The notes: generated from the letters alone by a model not told the origin. A stretch of 64,000 bases of DNA from GCA-002726655 sp046582185 (GCA_046582185.1 JAYGEX010000034.1:1-64000); one strand, 5' to 3'. Shown: positions 55,363 to 64,000, counted from the stretch's first letter. Numbers and translations are program-made.

Positions 55363-56241
55363 TGCTACTTCCTTGCATGTGCTTCTGAAGTTATCAGTAT
55401 GCAGCTCCTTTGGATCAATACAACCCGAATTCATCGCCGGGAATAGTCATTTTGAGCCGCTATTCATCGCATGGGGTTCTTCTTCCCAGGATAATCACGG
55501 CGTTCAGGTCAGGACTATTCATTCGCTTGGTACGTCCCTAAAGGGTTCCATAGAGAAGTTAACTTGATGATGCTCATTCGAATAAACTGATTCAGATTTG
55601 AGAAAAAATAAGTAAATAGTCCACTATTCTCAGGAAGAGGTCGTGTGATGGTTATGCCGGCAACCTCACTGACCAGAACCTCGTGCTAACTCACGACTCA
55701 CTGTGGGTTGACGACCTTCAATGGAATCTACGATCGCTCATTGGCTGAAGCCGCTTATCTTTAGCACTGATAACTGGCACCTTTGTTCATAGCTTGGTTG
55801 TTGGTAGCTTCTCGTCATCGCTTCGTCTCTTGCCGGAGAAAAAGAGCAGGAGCTTACCGACAGCTAGCCTATTCTTCTATCGGGGTGATGATGCATTTCA
55901 GATCTAAATCCGCGAAAGTTTATCTGGGGGCAAGTAGAGTCTATAGAACTTCCGGTACCCGGCCTGATGATGCGATGAATTGCGTAAAATCTTTCGCAAT
56001 AAGACCATTTTGTTCCGTTACAAATCGAATTGCAGCCAAGGGTGTGAGCATCTGGTATGGCGAAGAGCCTTGCCTCATAGACTTCAATCAGAGGTAGCCA
56101 ACGGTATTTTTAAGCTGCGGTTGCGATCGCTCCAAGAGAACACCCCGCTACGGTTTCGCAGAGAGTCAGGGTTACGCGTGAGTAAACTGTTGTTACCGTT
56201 CCTTATAGATTACAGTGTAGATGATTAATCAAGAGGCAGAC
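55363..56241. other. Long intergenic stretch, no gene recognised
   Basis: About 880 bp between divergent genes. Several short frames exist on both strands, but none has a family motif or ribosome site. A minus-strand reading at about 55870-56080 (PLAAIRFVTEQNGL with later stops) has protein-like composition and could be a decayed regulator, but this is not secure. No repeat or RNA gene was seen. Confidence 0.4.
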
Positions 56242-57423
56242 ATGATGGAAAAGTATGAAGGCACTTATTTCGATGCCGATAATCACTACTACGAACCTAT
56301 GGATGCCTTCACACGCCATGTTCCCAGGCGGATGCATCGACGCGGCGTGACGACTGCGGTTGTTGATGGCAAAAATCGTCACATAATTGCTGGTAAGGTT
56401 GATCGGCAGGTGGGTAATCCCGGTTTCAATCCAATTGCCAAACCCGGCGCACTATGTGGCTACTATCGTGGCAATCCGGAAGGAAAAACACCTACTGAGT
56501 ATATACACGAATCGCTTGAGCAGATGCCCCCGGAATACATGGACCGCGATGCACGACTCGATCGGATGGATGAGCAAGGCGTTGATTTCGCCTGGATGTT
56601 TCCAACTCTGGGGGTGATGTACGAATACCCGCTGCAGCATGACATAGAAGCAACCTGTGCAGTATTCCAGGGATTCAATCGCTGGGTCGATGAAGACTGG
56701 GGGCTTAATTATCAGAACAGAATATTCTGCGCGCCTTACATCACCCTGGTGGATGTTGATTGGGCTTGTCGTGAAGTAGAATGGGCGCTCAAGCAAGGTG
56801 CACGCATTATATGCATGCGTCCAGCGCCTGTCAGTACCCCCCTTGGTCGGCGTTCACCGACGCATAAACAATATGATCCATTCTGGGAGATCGTCAACGA
56901 GGCGGGTATTACCGTGGTCGCACATGTGGGCAATTCCGGTTACACGGGAATGGGCTACAGTACAGGTGGCATGACCTGGTCCGGGGAGGTCCAGCCCAGC
57001 ATTGTTGACCTTGCCGCTGATCGGGCAATCAGTGATTGGCTCATGACCATATTGTATGACAAGCTTTTTGAGCGATTTCCCAATTTACGCATTGCCTCTG
57101 TCGAGAATGGCGCGGGCTTCCTGTACGATTTCTTTCGCAAGGTTGCCTATGCCAAGGACCGCTCACCCAATTTCTTTAAGGAAGATCCTATTGAGCTGTT
57201 TAAGAAACACGTGTGGATGAATCCTTTCTGGGAAGACCACATTGACGAAATAGTTGGCTGGATGGGGGCTGACCGTGTGATCTTAGGTTCGGACTGGCCA
57301 CACGTGGAAGGTGTGGCACGCCCGCGCGATATCATTGATTACATACATGGCATCTCGTTAGCTGGCCAGAAGAAAATGCTGTTCACCAATACAGCTGCAC
57401 TGAACGAGCTGCAACCCGCTTAG
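56242..57423 (+). CDS. Amidohydrolase family 2 (ACMSD-like) protein
   Basis: 393 residues from ATG 56242 (aagagg upstream); ATG 56221 and 56245 are alternatives. YFDADNHYYEPMDAFTRH opens the TIM barrel with the metal motif region (DADNH in place of HxH), ITVVAHVGNSGY supplies the middle His, and VILGSDWPHVEGVARPRD the Asp, in the pattern of PF04909 decarboxylase/hydrolases. NPFWEDHIDEIVGWMGADR is usual for this subgroup, common in marine gammaproteobacterial catabolic regions. Substrate unknown; it may act with the nearby PhyH oxygenase. Confidence 0.8.
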   Translation: MMEKYEGTYFDADNHYYEPMDAFTRHVPRRMHRRGVTTAVVDGKNRHIIAGKVDRQVGNPGFNPIAKPGALCGYYRGNPEGKTPTEYIHESLEQMPPEYMDRDARLDRMDEQGVDFAWMFPTLGVMYEYPLQHDIEATCAVFQGFNRWVDEDWGLNYQNRIFCAPYITLVDVDWACREVEWALKQGARIICMRPAPVSTPLGRRSPTHKQYDPFWEIVNEAGITVVAHVGNSGYTGMGYSTGGMTWSGEVQPSIVDLAADRAISDWLMTILYDKLFERFPNLRIASVENGAGFLYDFFRKVAYAKDRSPNFFKEDPIELFKKHVWMNPFWEDHIDEIVGWMGADRVILGSDWPHVEGVARPRDIIDYIHGISLAGQKKMLFTNTAALNELQPA

Positions 57424-57740
57424 TAACAGATGGTTCGAATGCTAACTTGTCCTCGCCCGCCATTTTGATGAAGGATCTATTTTTTGGCAATGCTCAGATT
57501 GCTCTAAGTCAGTTTGGACATAATGTTGTTACGGCTATAAACGGAGTTGTCTGCTGTCAAGTAGGATACTGAAAAGCTGTACAGCGGTATTTTTGCCCGC
57601 GAAAACTTGACCAGCGGAACGAAAGCTCACTCTTGTTGACGCTGCTGAAACTATCGAGTTCTTAAAGTCTCCACCGGGAAATCGATTGGAAAAGCTTACC
57701 ATTAACATCAAATTACTCAGGCACTGTCGCCAACATTGTA

Positions 57741-57892
57741 GAGATCGGGACAGCCAACATTTAGGGCAAGGAATTTAGAATCGCCAACACAAACTTAGCC
57801 AAGCACTTGTAAGCAGAGATCGGGACAGCCAACATTTACAGCCAGAGATCGGGACAGCCAACATTTCAGAGGGATCGGGACAGCCAACATTT
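57741..57892. repeat. Array of four REP-like repeats (atcgggacagccaacattt)
   Basis: Copies of gatcgggacagccaacattt lie at about 57743, 57818, 57847 and 57873. The unit resembles the reverse complement of the repeats right of the transposase gene (62171 onward), so the two sets face each other. Spacing is irregular. 57424-57740 upstream shows no gene. Confidence 0.8.
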
Positions 57893-57941
57893 AGGGCAAG
57901 GAATTTAGAATCGCCAACACAAACTTAGCCAAGCACTTGTA
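57743..57941. repeat. Exact 69-bp direct repeat
   Basis: 57743-57811 and 57873-57941 are identical over 69 bp, beginning at gatcgggacagcc and ending at aagcacttgta. Each copy consists of one REP-like unit plus a 49-bp flank. The duplication is recent enough to show no differences. Confidence 0.85.
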
Positions 57942-57944
57942 GCC

Positions 57945-58364
57945 AAGTCTTAATTGAGCAAGCGATAGGTGGCGGTGTCGATGCCACCTCGGAGCCGATT
58001 GTCATTACGAAACTCAGCGATATCAAGATCAAAATTGACGGCAGGCTGGATGAAGCCGTATGGGTTGACATACCAGCCTACGACAATATGAGTGCTGTGC
58101 AACCCGACTTGCTGATTAAACCCAGGCATAAAACCCTAACCCGAATTTTTTACACATACGAGGGTCTTGAGGGCGATGGAGCTGCATCACCTGTCTGACC
58201 GGCAATTTGCTCCTCCGCCATGGGCCTCTCAATCGGCTCTGGTGATACGTATTTGGATTTAACCTGGGGTTCAGTCGATTCAAGGGGATCTTTTCCACGA
58301 TGCCCTGACGGAACCACTTGTCGATCAATTCGTTGTCAAGTTACGTTATCGATTCGGCAATTAA
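57945..58364 (+). pseudogene. DUF5916/CBM9-like gene reduced to its two ends
   Basis: The plus-strand frame reads ITKLSDIKIKIDGRLDEAVW, then AYDNMSAVQPDLLIKPRHKT and LTRIFYTYEGLEG. This is the N-terminal carbohydrate-binding-family-9-like start of DUF5916 outer-membrane-type proteins (IxIDGxLDExxW...xTxxxxxYxxxxLY). A stop follows after 58199. In another frame, SIQGDLFHDALTEPLVDQF and VVKLRYRFGN end at a TAA (58362-58364), as the final beta-strand of such a protein would. About 600 residues between the two ends are missing. Recognition is by eye. Confidence 0.5.
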
Positions 58365-58366
58365 AT

Positions 58367-58605
58367 GCAAGAATTGCGGACAGCCAGCATAGCGCCAATC
58401 TCCCCCTTAGTTCTTTCCGCTTTTTCTGACACATTTTCAGGTCATCGACGCCTGGTAGTAGGTTCCGGAATCGTTATCCTGAAAGCCATGACCTATCCAA
58501 GATCTCATCTCGTCGATCCAGAAGGCCCCAACCATTAAGAATTGGGTGACTGAAGAGCATACTGGCATTCGGTTTGGCCTGATGTTGGTTGTCCTCGATT
58601 TCCTT
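58367..58605 (+). mobile_element. Internally deleted, non-autonomous derivative of the RAYT element
   Basis: 58367-58528 is nearly identical to 60999-61157 and includes the first 12 codons of the transposase (MTYPRSHLVDPE). 58526-58605 matches 62118-62196 downstream of the transposase (taagaattg.gtga.tgaa.agc through gtcctcgattt). The two pieces are joined, with the rest of the transposase gene removed. This is the structure of a MITE-like derivative mobilised by the intact copy. Confidence 0.75.
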
Positions 58606-58677
58606 CTTTTCAGCAATTACCATACTTGACCGTTCTTCGGAAAATGTGGTTTATTTTCCTTATCTTCTTGGGGTTTT

Positions 58678-60939
58678 ATGAAAGCACATATCTTTTCTCT
58701 ATTGATTACTTTATTGCTCCCTTTGGCGGGCCAAAGCGCTGCAGCATTGGAAAACATTTCTGAAAACCCGACAAGTGTCAAAAATAATGGCAATATCTAC
58801 CAGTTCGCCAACAAGTGTTACGCCATTTATCAATATGAAAATAACACTTATCTTTCGAAACTCGATCAAGCTTATGTATTTTCTCAGAACGTTAGTATTG
58901 CTAGTCGATTTTATCTTCGCCCTTCGGCCTTGGGTGTTTACCTACTTTTCGATCAAGATCGACAGTACCTAATTAGCAAGAGCAAACAGCTCAGCTTTAT
59001 TGGCAAACTTGAATCAGAAATGATGCTCAACATGCCTGAAAAGGACTACCTTCTCACCCCCGCTGAATGGCAAATTCATGCCACCGCCAATGAGAGTGTT
59101 TTTCAATTTAAAAACCTTAAGGCTGATGCGTGGTTAAGTCCAGAAGGCCTAAATGATGATGTCAGCTTTGCGGCGGATATTACGCTCAAAGCCAAAATAG
59201 ACTGCGCTCGTTTCCCCGAGTCTGAAACAGGCACCGAAGGTAATATAAGCAAAGTTCAACATGATGATGGGGACATCTGGGGATTTGTTGATGCTCATGA
59301 ACATAGCACCGCGAATCACGGCTTTGGCGGGAAAATATTTCATGGTGCCAGTTTTCACAAGCTCGGCATTGAACACGCATTGGCCGACTGTGAAAAGCAT
59401 CATGGCAAAGAAGGTTCCAAAGATTTGATGAGCATCACTTATCGCTCAGGTTCGGGTAACGTATCCGGAAAATCTTTCACAAAAAATTTATACGACCACT
59501 TGATTAAAGATACGCCTGACCATAGAACCGACGGCTATCCAAGCTTAAGCAACTGGAAAGCAACTGAAACCTCAACCCACCAAAGTCTGTATTACAAATG
59601 GATAGAACGGGCCTACCTAGGCGGCATGAGGCTGATGGTAGAGTATATGGAATCGACCGAAGTAGTTTGTGAAGTTTATAAAAAATTGTTGCCTGGGAAA
59701 AGTGAGTCAGAAAGCTGTAACGAGATGGATCATGTCGATCACCAAATTATCAAAATGAAAGAATTGCAAGATTACGTTGATGCACAAGCAGGCGGGCCCG
59801 GTAAAGGTTGGTTACGTATTGTGTATTCTCCCGGGCAAGCGAGGGAAATAATTAGATCGGGTAAGCTAGCAGTCATATTGGGAATCGAAATAGAAAACCC
59901 ATTCAATTGTTTTGTTGATGAACGCGAAGGTTTCCAAACTTGTAATCCCGAGCTAGTACGCGAACGCTTAAACCAGTACTACGATAAAGGTGTTAGAGCA
60001 CTCTTCCCTTCTCATAAATTTGTAAATGCATTTTCAAGCGGCGATGGTAATACCGGAATTCTGGAACTAGGCGACTACTTTAACACCGGTCAATGGCGAG
60101 AGTATGTTGCCTGCGAAGATATACCAGGGAATTTCCTTGGCCCTCATGGTGAAGGTCATCAGCTAAGCATGTTTTCTGAGCTACGCAATATACCTGGCAT
60201 GAAAATGTTAAACAGATTTTTCTCAAGCGATGAGGATTCAGCAAAACAGGCTTTCCCTATTTATGATGCCGCAAAAGCGCATTGTCAAAGTGCAGGCCTT
60301 AGCGCACTAGGGCATGTTTTAATTAAAGCGATGATGTCCTTAGGTATGATTATTGATTTGGGTCACACCCCAAAAGCCGCGCTCAACGACATAGTGCCCG
60401 TTTTAATCGAAAACAATTATCCCGCTGTGAATACCCATGGTGGAGACCAGGCAGTCGTTAAACTAATCAGTGGACTTTCGACGAGCGGACTACCAAGTAC
60501 CTGCCGCAATGAACAAGGCAACTCACCCCTGCTAGATCGCTTTAATGAAATAGCGACAAAAACTGATCCAGAAACGGGCTTGCCACAAAGAGGTTTGAGT
60601 TACGATTTTAATGGTTTCGCCGGTTACAACAAACCGCGCTTTGGTAAGCTTTCTAGATGCGAGACAAAACAAGAAGATCCTTTGGTCTACCCCTTCACCT
60701 CATTTGGTGGCGATATCGTATTCGAAAAGTTAAAAACGGGCGATCAAGTTTTTGACTTTAATCAAGATGGACTAGCAAATATTGGTTTATATCCTGACCT
60801 TATCGAAGAGGCTCGACGAAGTGGCGCAAGTGAGCAAGAACTCACAGCTTTGTTTAAAACGGCAGAAGCTTACATACGTATTTGGGAAAAATTACAAAAA
60901 TGGGTTCGTAAAAGACCGGATCAAATTCTTAACTTCTAA
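58678..60939 (+). CDS. Secreted M19-like (membrane dipeptidase-type) metallohydrolase
   Basis: 753 residues. MKAHIFSLLITLLLPLAGQSAAA is a Sec signal peptide. Residues 30-180 form an unassigned N-terminal domain. The TIM-barrel hydrolase follows: GFVDAHEHSTANHGFGG (HxH-like first metal motif, near residue 205), LAVILGIEIENPF (bridging Glu), MSLGMIIDLGHTPKAAL and YPAVNTHGGD, in the order of renal dipeptidase (M19) metal ligands. Most M19 enzymes are 350-450 residues, so this is an enlarged exported form. The substrate is unknown. The coding sequence is visibly more A+T-rich than its neighbours and lies between the RAYT derivative and the RAYT gene, suggesting acquisition as cargo. Confidence 0.65.
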   Translation: MKAHIFSLLITLLLPLAGQSAAALENISENPTSVKNNGNIYQFANKCYAIYQYENNTYLSKLDQAYVFSQNVSIASRFYLRPSALGVYLLFDQDRQYLISKSKQLSFIGKLESEMMLNMPEKDYLLTPAEWQIHATANESVFQFKNLKADAWLSPEGLNDDVSFAADITLKAKIDCARFPESETGTEGNISKVQHDDGDIWGFVDAHEHSTANHGFGGKIFHGASFHKLGIEHALADCEKHHGKEGSKDLMSITYRSGSGNVSGKSFTKNLYDHLIKDTPDHRTDGYPSLSNWKATETSTHQSLYYKWIERAYLGGMRLMVEYMESTEVVCEVYKKLLPGKSESESCNEMDHVDHQIIKMKELQDYVDAQAGGPGKGWLRIVYSPGQAREIIRSGKLAVILGIEIENPFNCFVDEREGFQTCNPELVRERLNQYYDKGVRALFPSHKFVNAFSSGDGNTGILELGDYFNTGQWREYVACEDIPGNFLGPHGEGHQLSMFSELRNIPGMKMLNRFFSSDEDSAKQAFPIYDAAKAHCQSAGLSALGHVLIKAMMSLGMIIDLGHTPKAALNDIVPVLIENNYPAVNTHGGDQAVVKLISGLSTSGLPSTCRNEQGNSPLLDRFNEIATKTDPETGLPQRGLSYDFNGFAGYNKPRFGKLSRCETKQEDPLVYPFTSFGGDIVFEKLKTGDQVFDFNQDGLANIGLYPDLIEEARRSGASEQELTALFKTAEAYIRIWEKLQKWVRKRPDQILNF

Positions 60940-60940
60940 G

Positions 60941-61013
60941 AATTGTAGAATTGCGGACATCAAGAATTGCGGACAAGAATTGCGGACAGCCAGCGGACCA
61001 AGAATTGCGGACA
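60941..61013. repeat. Four short repeats (agaattgcggaca) before the transposase
   Basis: Units of the form (a)gaattgcggaca occur at about 60949, 60964, 60975 and 61001. The same unit begins the deleted element copy at 58370. They mark the left end of the RAYT element. Confidence 0.75.
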
Positions 61014-61117
61014 GCGAGCATAGCGTCAATCTCCCCTTAGTTCTCTCCACTTCCTCTGACACACTTTCAGGTCATCGACGCCTGGTAGTAGGTTCCAGAA
61101 TCGTTATCCTGAAAGCC

Positions 61118-62020
61118 ATGACCTATCCAAGATCTCATCTCGTCGATCCAGATGGCGGCGTTTATCATGTTTGTTCACGCTGTGTTCGGCGCGCGTTCCT
61201 GTGTGGCACAGACAGACAAACCGGATACAACTTTGATCATCGGCAAGCCTGGATTGAGGAGCGTATCCTGTGGCTTGCAAGCATCTTCGCGGCCGACATC
61301 TATGGCTATGCTGTTATGTCGAATCACTATCATCTTGTGTTAAGTGTCAAAGCCAACACCACCAAAGCGTGGACAGATGAGATGATCGTTGACAAATGGT
61401 TGATGTTAAATCCTAGAAAGAATGACAACCCAATTGCGCGACAGGTACGGCGGTTATCCATGTTGGAAGATGATGACCGCTTGCATCAACTGCGCGAACG
61501 ACTCGGCTCGCTATCATGGTTTATGCGTTATCTTAACGAACCACTGGCGCGCCTGGCCAACAAGGAAGATGCCTGCAAAGGACGGTTCTGGGAAGGTCGA
61601 TTCAAATCACAACGACTATTAGATGAACAAGCTATTCTGGCTTGTATGGTTTATGTCGATCTCAATCCAGTCCGTGCGGGATTAGTCGATGAACCGACAG
61701 AAGCAAATCACACATCACTGGCAAACCGTTGTAAAAAGGCTACGACATCGCACTTGCCCATGACAGTCGTCAACCGTGTGGATATTGAACTGCCCATCTC
61801 AATAACGCTGGATGCGTACCGCCGCCTTTGCAGTTGGACCATCGAAATACAACAAGTAATGAGGCCCACAAATTTCGAAGGCGTGCCGCCACCTGATCTC
61901 TGGCGCCGCCAATATTTACCAAAGCCTGGATGCTGGCAACGTGCAATAGGATCAGTTCAATCGATGAAGGATTATGCACGAGAAATAGGTCAATGTTGGA
62001 TCAAAACGGTTTCGGCATAA
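61118..62020 (+). CDS. REP-associated tyrosine transposase (RAYT, Y1_Tnp/IS200-like)
   Basis: 300 residues from ATG 61118. The frame is open farther upstream, but that part runs through non-coding repeats also present in the deleted copy. YGYAVMSNHYHLVLSV holds the HUH metal motif (His ~70 and ~72), and ACMVYVDLNPVRAGLV the catalytic Tyr (~179), with the YxDLNPVRAG pattern typical of RAYTs. GRFWEGRFKSQRLLDEQA lies between. RAYTs nick and mobilise single-stranded REP/BIME sequences and are usually domesticated single-copy genes. Here repeats flank the gene on both sides. Confidence 0.88.
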   Translation: MTYPRSHLVDPDGGVYHVCSRCVRRAFLCGTDRQTGYNFDHRQAWIEERILWLASIFAADIYGYAVMSNHYHLVLSVKANTTKAWTDEMIVDKWLMLNPRKNDNPIARQVRRLSMLEDDDRLHQLRERLGSLSWFMRYLNEPLARLANKEDACKGRFWEGRFKSQRLLDEQAILACMVYVDLNPVRAGLVDEPTEANHTSLANRCKKATTSHLPMTVVNRVDIELPISITLDAYRRLCSWTIEIQQVMRPTNFEGVPPPDLWRRQYLPKPGCWQRAIGSVQSMKDYAREIGQCWIKTVSA

Positions 62021-62117
62021 TCTGACCCACCACAGGTGATTGAAATAGGTAACGTCCTTTCTTGACTCTTTAATCGCCTCCATCTTGCCTGCAATCAATA
62101 TCGATAAATCACGAGTC

Positions 62118-62290
62118 GCCAATCCTTAAGAATTGAGTGATTGAATAGCTTACTGGCATTTGGTTTGGCCGGATGTTGGCTGTCCTCGATTTCTTGGATG
62201 TTGGCTGTCCTCGATTTCTCTCGATTTCTCTGGTCCTCGATTTCTGCTCGATTTCTGGTCCTCGATTTCTGCTCTCGATTTCTCGCTGGA
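62118..62290. repeat. Right-end REP-like repeats of the RAYT element
   Basis: ggatgttggctgtcctcgatttct occurs at 62171 and again at about 62197, followed by five to six short copies of the ctcgatttctc type down to 62290. The core, read in reverse complement (cgaggacagccaacatcc), matches the left array at 57741-57892. The rest of 62021-62474 shows no gene. Confidence 0.75.
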
Positions 62291-62474
62291 TGTCCAGAAA
62301 ATTCCTGTATTTGGTGTGTAATTGCGGCAATTCGATTTGGACATCGCTTTACTGAAACTCCTTCAAGATAGTGATGTCGTTAGACAAAATTCCTGGTTAA
62401 GAATCCATAAATTCGAGAGTTACTTATGGCGCTAGATCAGGGATAAATATGGCTGGCAAGTACTAACAGAACCT

Positions 62475-63164
62475 TTATGATTCAGTCACAATGTCACCGG
62501 GCGCGGTCCAGTGGCCGGTTATCCATCGCACCAGCAAGTACACCACCGGAGTATCAATAGCCGTAAGCAGAAGCTTCACGAGATAGGTGCCAATTATCAG
62601 TAGTGGCAATGTTGCATTAGGCAGGACACCATAAAACGCAATAGTGTAGAAAATTGTTGTATCCAGTAACTGGGACATAGCGGTTGAGAGGTTATTGCGC
62701 AACCACAATCTACGCTGCCCTGTTATTTGTTTAATCTTTTCGAATACGAATATATCCATTAGCTGCGCGACACATGTCGCAGCCAGAGACGCAAGAATCA
62801 TTCTATCTGCCGTTGCGAAAATACTATTATAGGCATCATTCAACGGCCAATCAGGTACACCGGGAAGTCGCGTGCCAATCATGTAGAAGGCCGTCGCGAT
62901 AAGAAATACGCACACCCCCAGATAAACCATCAACCGAGCACGAGCTGCGCCCCAGACCTCGGCGACAACATCAGTACAGGGAAAGGTAATCGCATGCATA
63001 AATGCACCAAAACTAAACGCCAACATACCCAATCCGAATACACTTAAGTCCAACGGGATGAGTTTTGGTGTCAAGCCGGGAAGAATGCCCCACGCCCCTA
63101 CATAGATGCCTAGCAATATGTGGTATTTCGTATCCGAAACACTCTTTATGGTTTGTGCAGTCAT
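62475..63164 (-). CDS. Queuosine precursor transporter, VUT family (YhhQ-like)
   Basis: 229 residues with six hydrophobic segments. ITFPCTDVVAEVWGAARAR is the conserved TDxxxExxG segment of the vitamin-uptake/YhhQ (DUF165) family. ATCVAQLMDIFVFEKIKQIT and LRNNLSTAMSQLLDTTIFYTIAFYG, with the QLxDxxxF repeats, complete the pattern. It imports 7-cyano- or 7-aminomethyl-7-deazaguanine (preQ0/preQ1) for tRNA queuosine synthesis. No preQ1 riboswitch was noticed upstream. Confidence 0.88.
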   Translation of the reverse strand: MTAQTIKSVSDTKYHILLGIYVGAWGILPGLTPKLIPLDLSVFGLGMLAFSFGAFMHAITFPCTDVVAEVWGAARARLMVYLGVCVFLIATAFYMIGTRLPGVPDWPLNDAYNSIFATADRMILASLAATCVAQLMDIFVFEKIKQITGQRRLWLRNNLSTAMSQLLDTTIFYTIAFYGVLPNATLPLLIIGTYLVKLLLTAIDTPVVYLLVRWITGHWTAPGDIVTES

Positions 63165-63318
63165 TCTTTTTCGTCGCGATTTGGAATTTGGACTATACAG
63201 GGCAGGGGCAGATCAACGACACTTAATTATCTCAAAAAAATCTTTCATGCTTCGGTGTACTCGCGGTTCAAAATTTAAGAAGTGATTTATCACCGAGTTA
63301 TTGACCACAGGAAACACA

Positions 63319-64000
63319 ATGACAGCTACGCTCTATCTTGCTAAGACCATCGTTACTATGAACGAAGCCCTAGCGGTCATTAGTGATGGCGGCATACTGG
63401 TTGAAGGCAGCACTATTGTTGCTGTTGACGAGTCGAATGTTCTGAAGGAATCATATCCAGATGCAGAAGAGGTTAACTGCGAACATTCGCTCCTGATGCC
63501 AGGGCTGGTCAATACGCACTGCCATTCGGGGCTGCTGAGGGGCACAGCTGAAGGTTTACCCGTGTGGGCATGGTTGCAACAATTCATAGATCCCATGCAT
63601 CGTGTGCTAATGCCTGCCGAGGCTGAACTCGCCTCACGCTTGTGCTACGCCGAAGCACTTTTGTCAGGTACCACGACTATCGTTGACATGTGGCGATACA
63701 TGGATGGCAGTGCCCGCGCCGCTCAGGAGCTGGGTATAAGAGCGATCATGGTTCCCTATGTTGCAGAGCATCCTGATCACGACTACTTCGAGACTTTGGA
63801 TAGTAACGAGGCGCTAATCAAGCAATGGCATCAGCGTGGGAATGATCGCATTCATGTGTGGGTGGGCCTTGAGCACATGTTCTACGCCGATTCACCTGCG
63901 ATAGTAAGAATCGCAGATCTATGCCGCGAATATCAAACGGGGTTCCATACACACAGTAACGAAAGCCAATTTGATGTTGAGAAAACGCTTGAACGACACA
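63319..64000 (+). CDS. Amidohydrolase, ATZ/TRZ/cytosine-deaminase-like (partial, runs off the window)
   Basis: The frame is open from ATG 63319 to the window end (227 codons). MTATLYLAKTIVTMNEALAVISDGGILVEGSTIVAVD is the N-terminal beta-sandwich. LLMPGLVNTHCHSGLLRGTAEGLPVWAWLQQF contains the HxH metal motif, and GTTTIVDMW follows, as in the chlorohydrolase/S-adenosylhomocysteine deaminase group (Zn- or Fe-dependent). FHTHSNESQFDVEKTLERH near the edge supplies the third His (FHTHSNE). Substrate specificity cannot be read from this half; an aminohydrolase acting on a nucleobase or similar ring is likely. Confidence 0.85.
   Translation, partial: MTATLYLAKTIVTMNEALAVISDGGILVEGSTIVAVDESNVLKESYPDAEEVNCEHSLLMPGLVNTHCHSGLLRGTAEGLPVWAWLQQFIDPMHRVLMPAEAELASRLCYAEALLSGTTTIVDMWRYMDGSARAAQELGIRAIMVPYVAEHPDHDYFETLDSNEALIKQWHQRGNDRIHVWVGLEHMFYADSPAIVRIADLCREYQTGFHTHSNESQFDVEKTLERH

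Noticed and set aside
55783..56228. Overlapping small frames before the amidohydrolase
   Set aside because: No family motif, no ribosome sites, and basic, Cys-rich translations typical of chance frames.
57741..57941. Repeats separated by unique sequence, considered as a CRISPR array
   Set aside because: Spacing is irregular (about 75, 29 and 26 bp between starts), part of the spacer is itself duplicated, there are no cas genes, and the unit matches the RAYT-associated repeats.
60782..61117. Upstream extension of the transposase reading frame by 112 codons
   Set aside because: It overlaps the preceding gene and runs through the short repeats also present in the deleted element; the translation there is low-quality repeat sequence. 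ATG 61118 begins the conserved RAYT N-terminus.

Overview
The window is a stretch of bacterial chromosome of roughly 50% GC, most likely from a marine gammaproteobacterium. This assignment is an inference. It rests on the feoAB operon with a Fur box, the YhhQ-type queuosine-precursor transporter, the REP-associated tyrosine transposase (RAYT), the DUF445 and PF10118 proteins, and several PhyH and amidohydrolase catabolic genes. No rRNA, tRNA or CRISPR array was recognised.

Layout. (1) 1-7.8 kb is a decaying accessory region. It holds an IS91-family transposase tail that truncates a molybdenum hydroxylase large subunit, its frameshifted [2Fe-2S] small subunit, a betainyl-CoA-type thioesterase, a frameshifted PhyH gene, a methyltransferase, a DUF3336 patatin, and metY with a yccU-like gene. 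Remnants of a GT2 glycosyltransferase and an NAD-dependent epimerase lie either side of metY-yccU. (2) 7.8-25.4 kb carries catabolic and membrane genes: an exported haloalkane-dehalogenase-like hydrolase, a lipoprotein, a YdjM-like membrane hydrolase, an SDR, an M20 peptidase, two DmpA/P1 self-cleaving peptidases, a DsbA-like pair, an MFS carrier, a class III aminotransferase, a PF10118 protein, a FAH-superfamily hydratase, an acyl-CoA dehydrogenase, an APH-DUF6285 kinase-like protein and a DUF445 protein. (3) 25.9-44.3 kb is a complete PUFA-synthase-like (pfa) locus. (4) 44.5-54.6 kb holds an SDR with a TTG start, a GNAT protein, feoAB, an MFS carrier, a Cache-HAMP sensor without output domain overlapping a CaCA antiporter, an APC permease and a PhyH oxygenase. 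(5) 54.6-62.3 kb is again unstable: an FAD oxidoreductase gene with an internal deletion, an amidohydrolase, a DUF5916/CBM9 gene reduced to its two ends, REP-like repeats, a secreted M19-like gene, a RAYT gene and an internally deleted derivative of the RAYT element. (6) The right end has a YhhQ-like transporter and the start of a deaminase-like amidohydrolase.

The central system is the pfa locus. Its order is enoyl reductase (PfaD), then KS-MAT-4xACP-KR-PS-DH, then KS-CLF-AT-four hotdog DH modules-PS-DH-AGPAT, then an Sfp-type phosphopantetheinyl transferase that overlaps the end of the third gene. The AT and a C-terminal acylglycerol-phosphate acyltransferase are fused into the PfaC-like protein. 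This matches the pfa1-2-3 architecture known from terrestrial myxobacteria rather than the pfaABCD order of Shewanella and Photobacterium. The inferred job is iterative synthesis of a long-chain polyunsaturated or otherwise specialised acyl chain, with direct transfer to a glycerolipid acceptor. The chemical product cannot be read from the sequence.

A second theme is gene decay. At least seven broken genes can be recognised by their leftover ends, and short tandem repeats recur just downstream of, or inside linkers of, intact genes.
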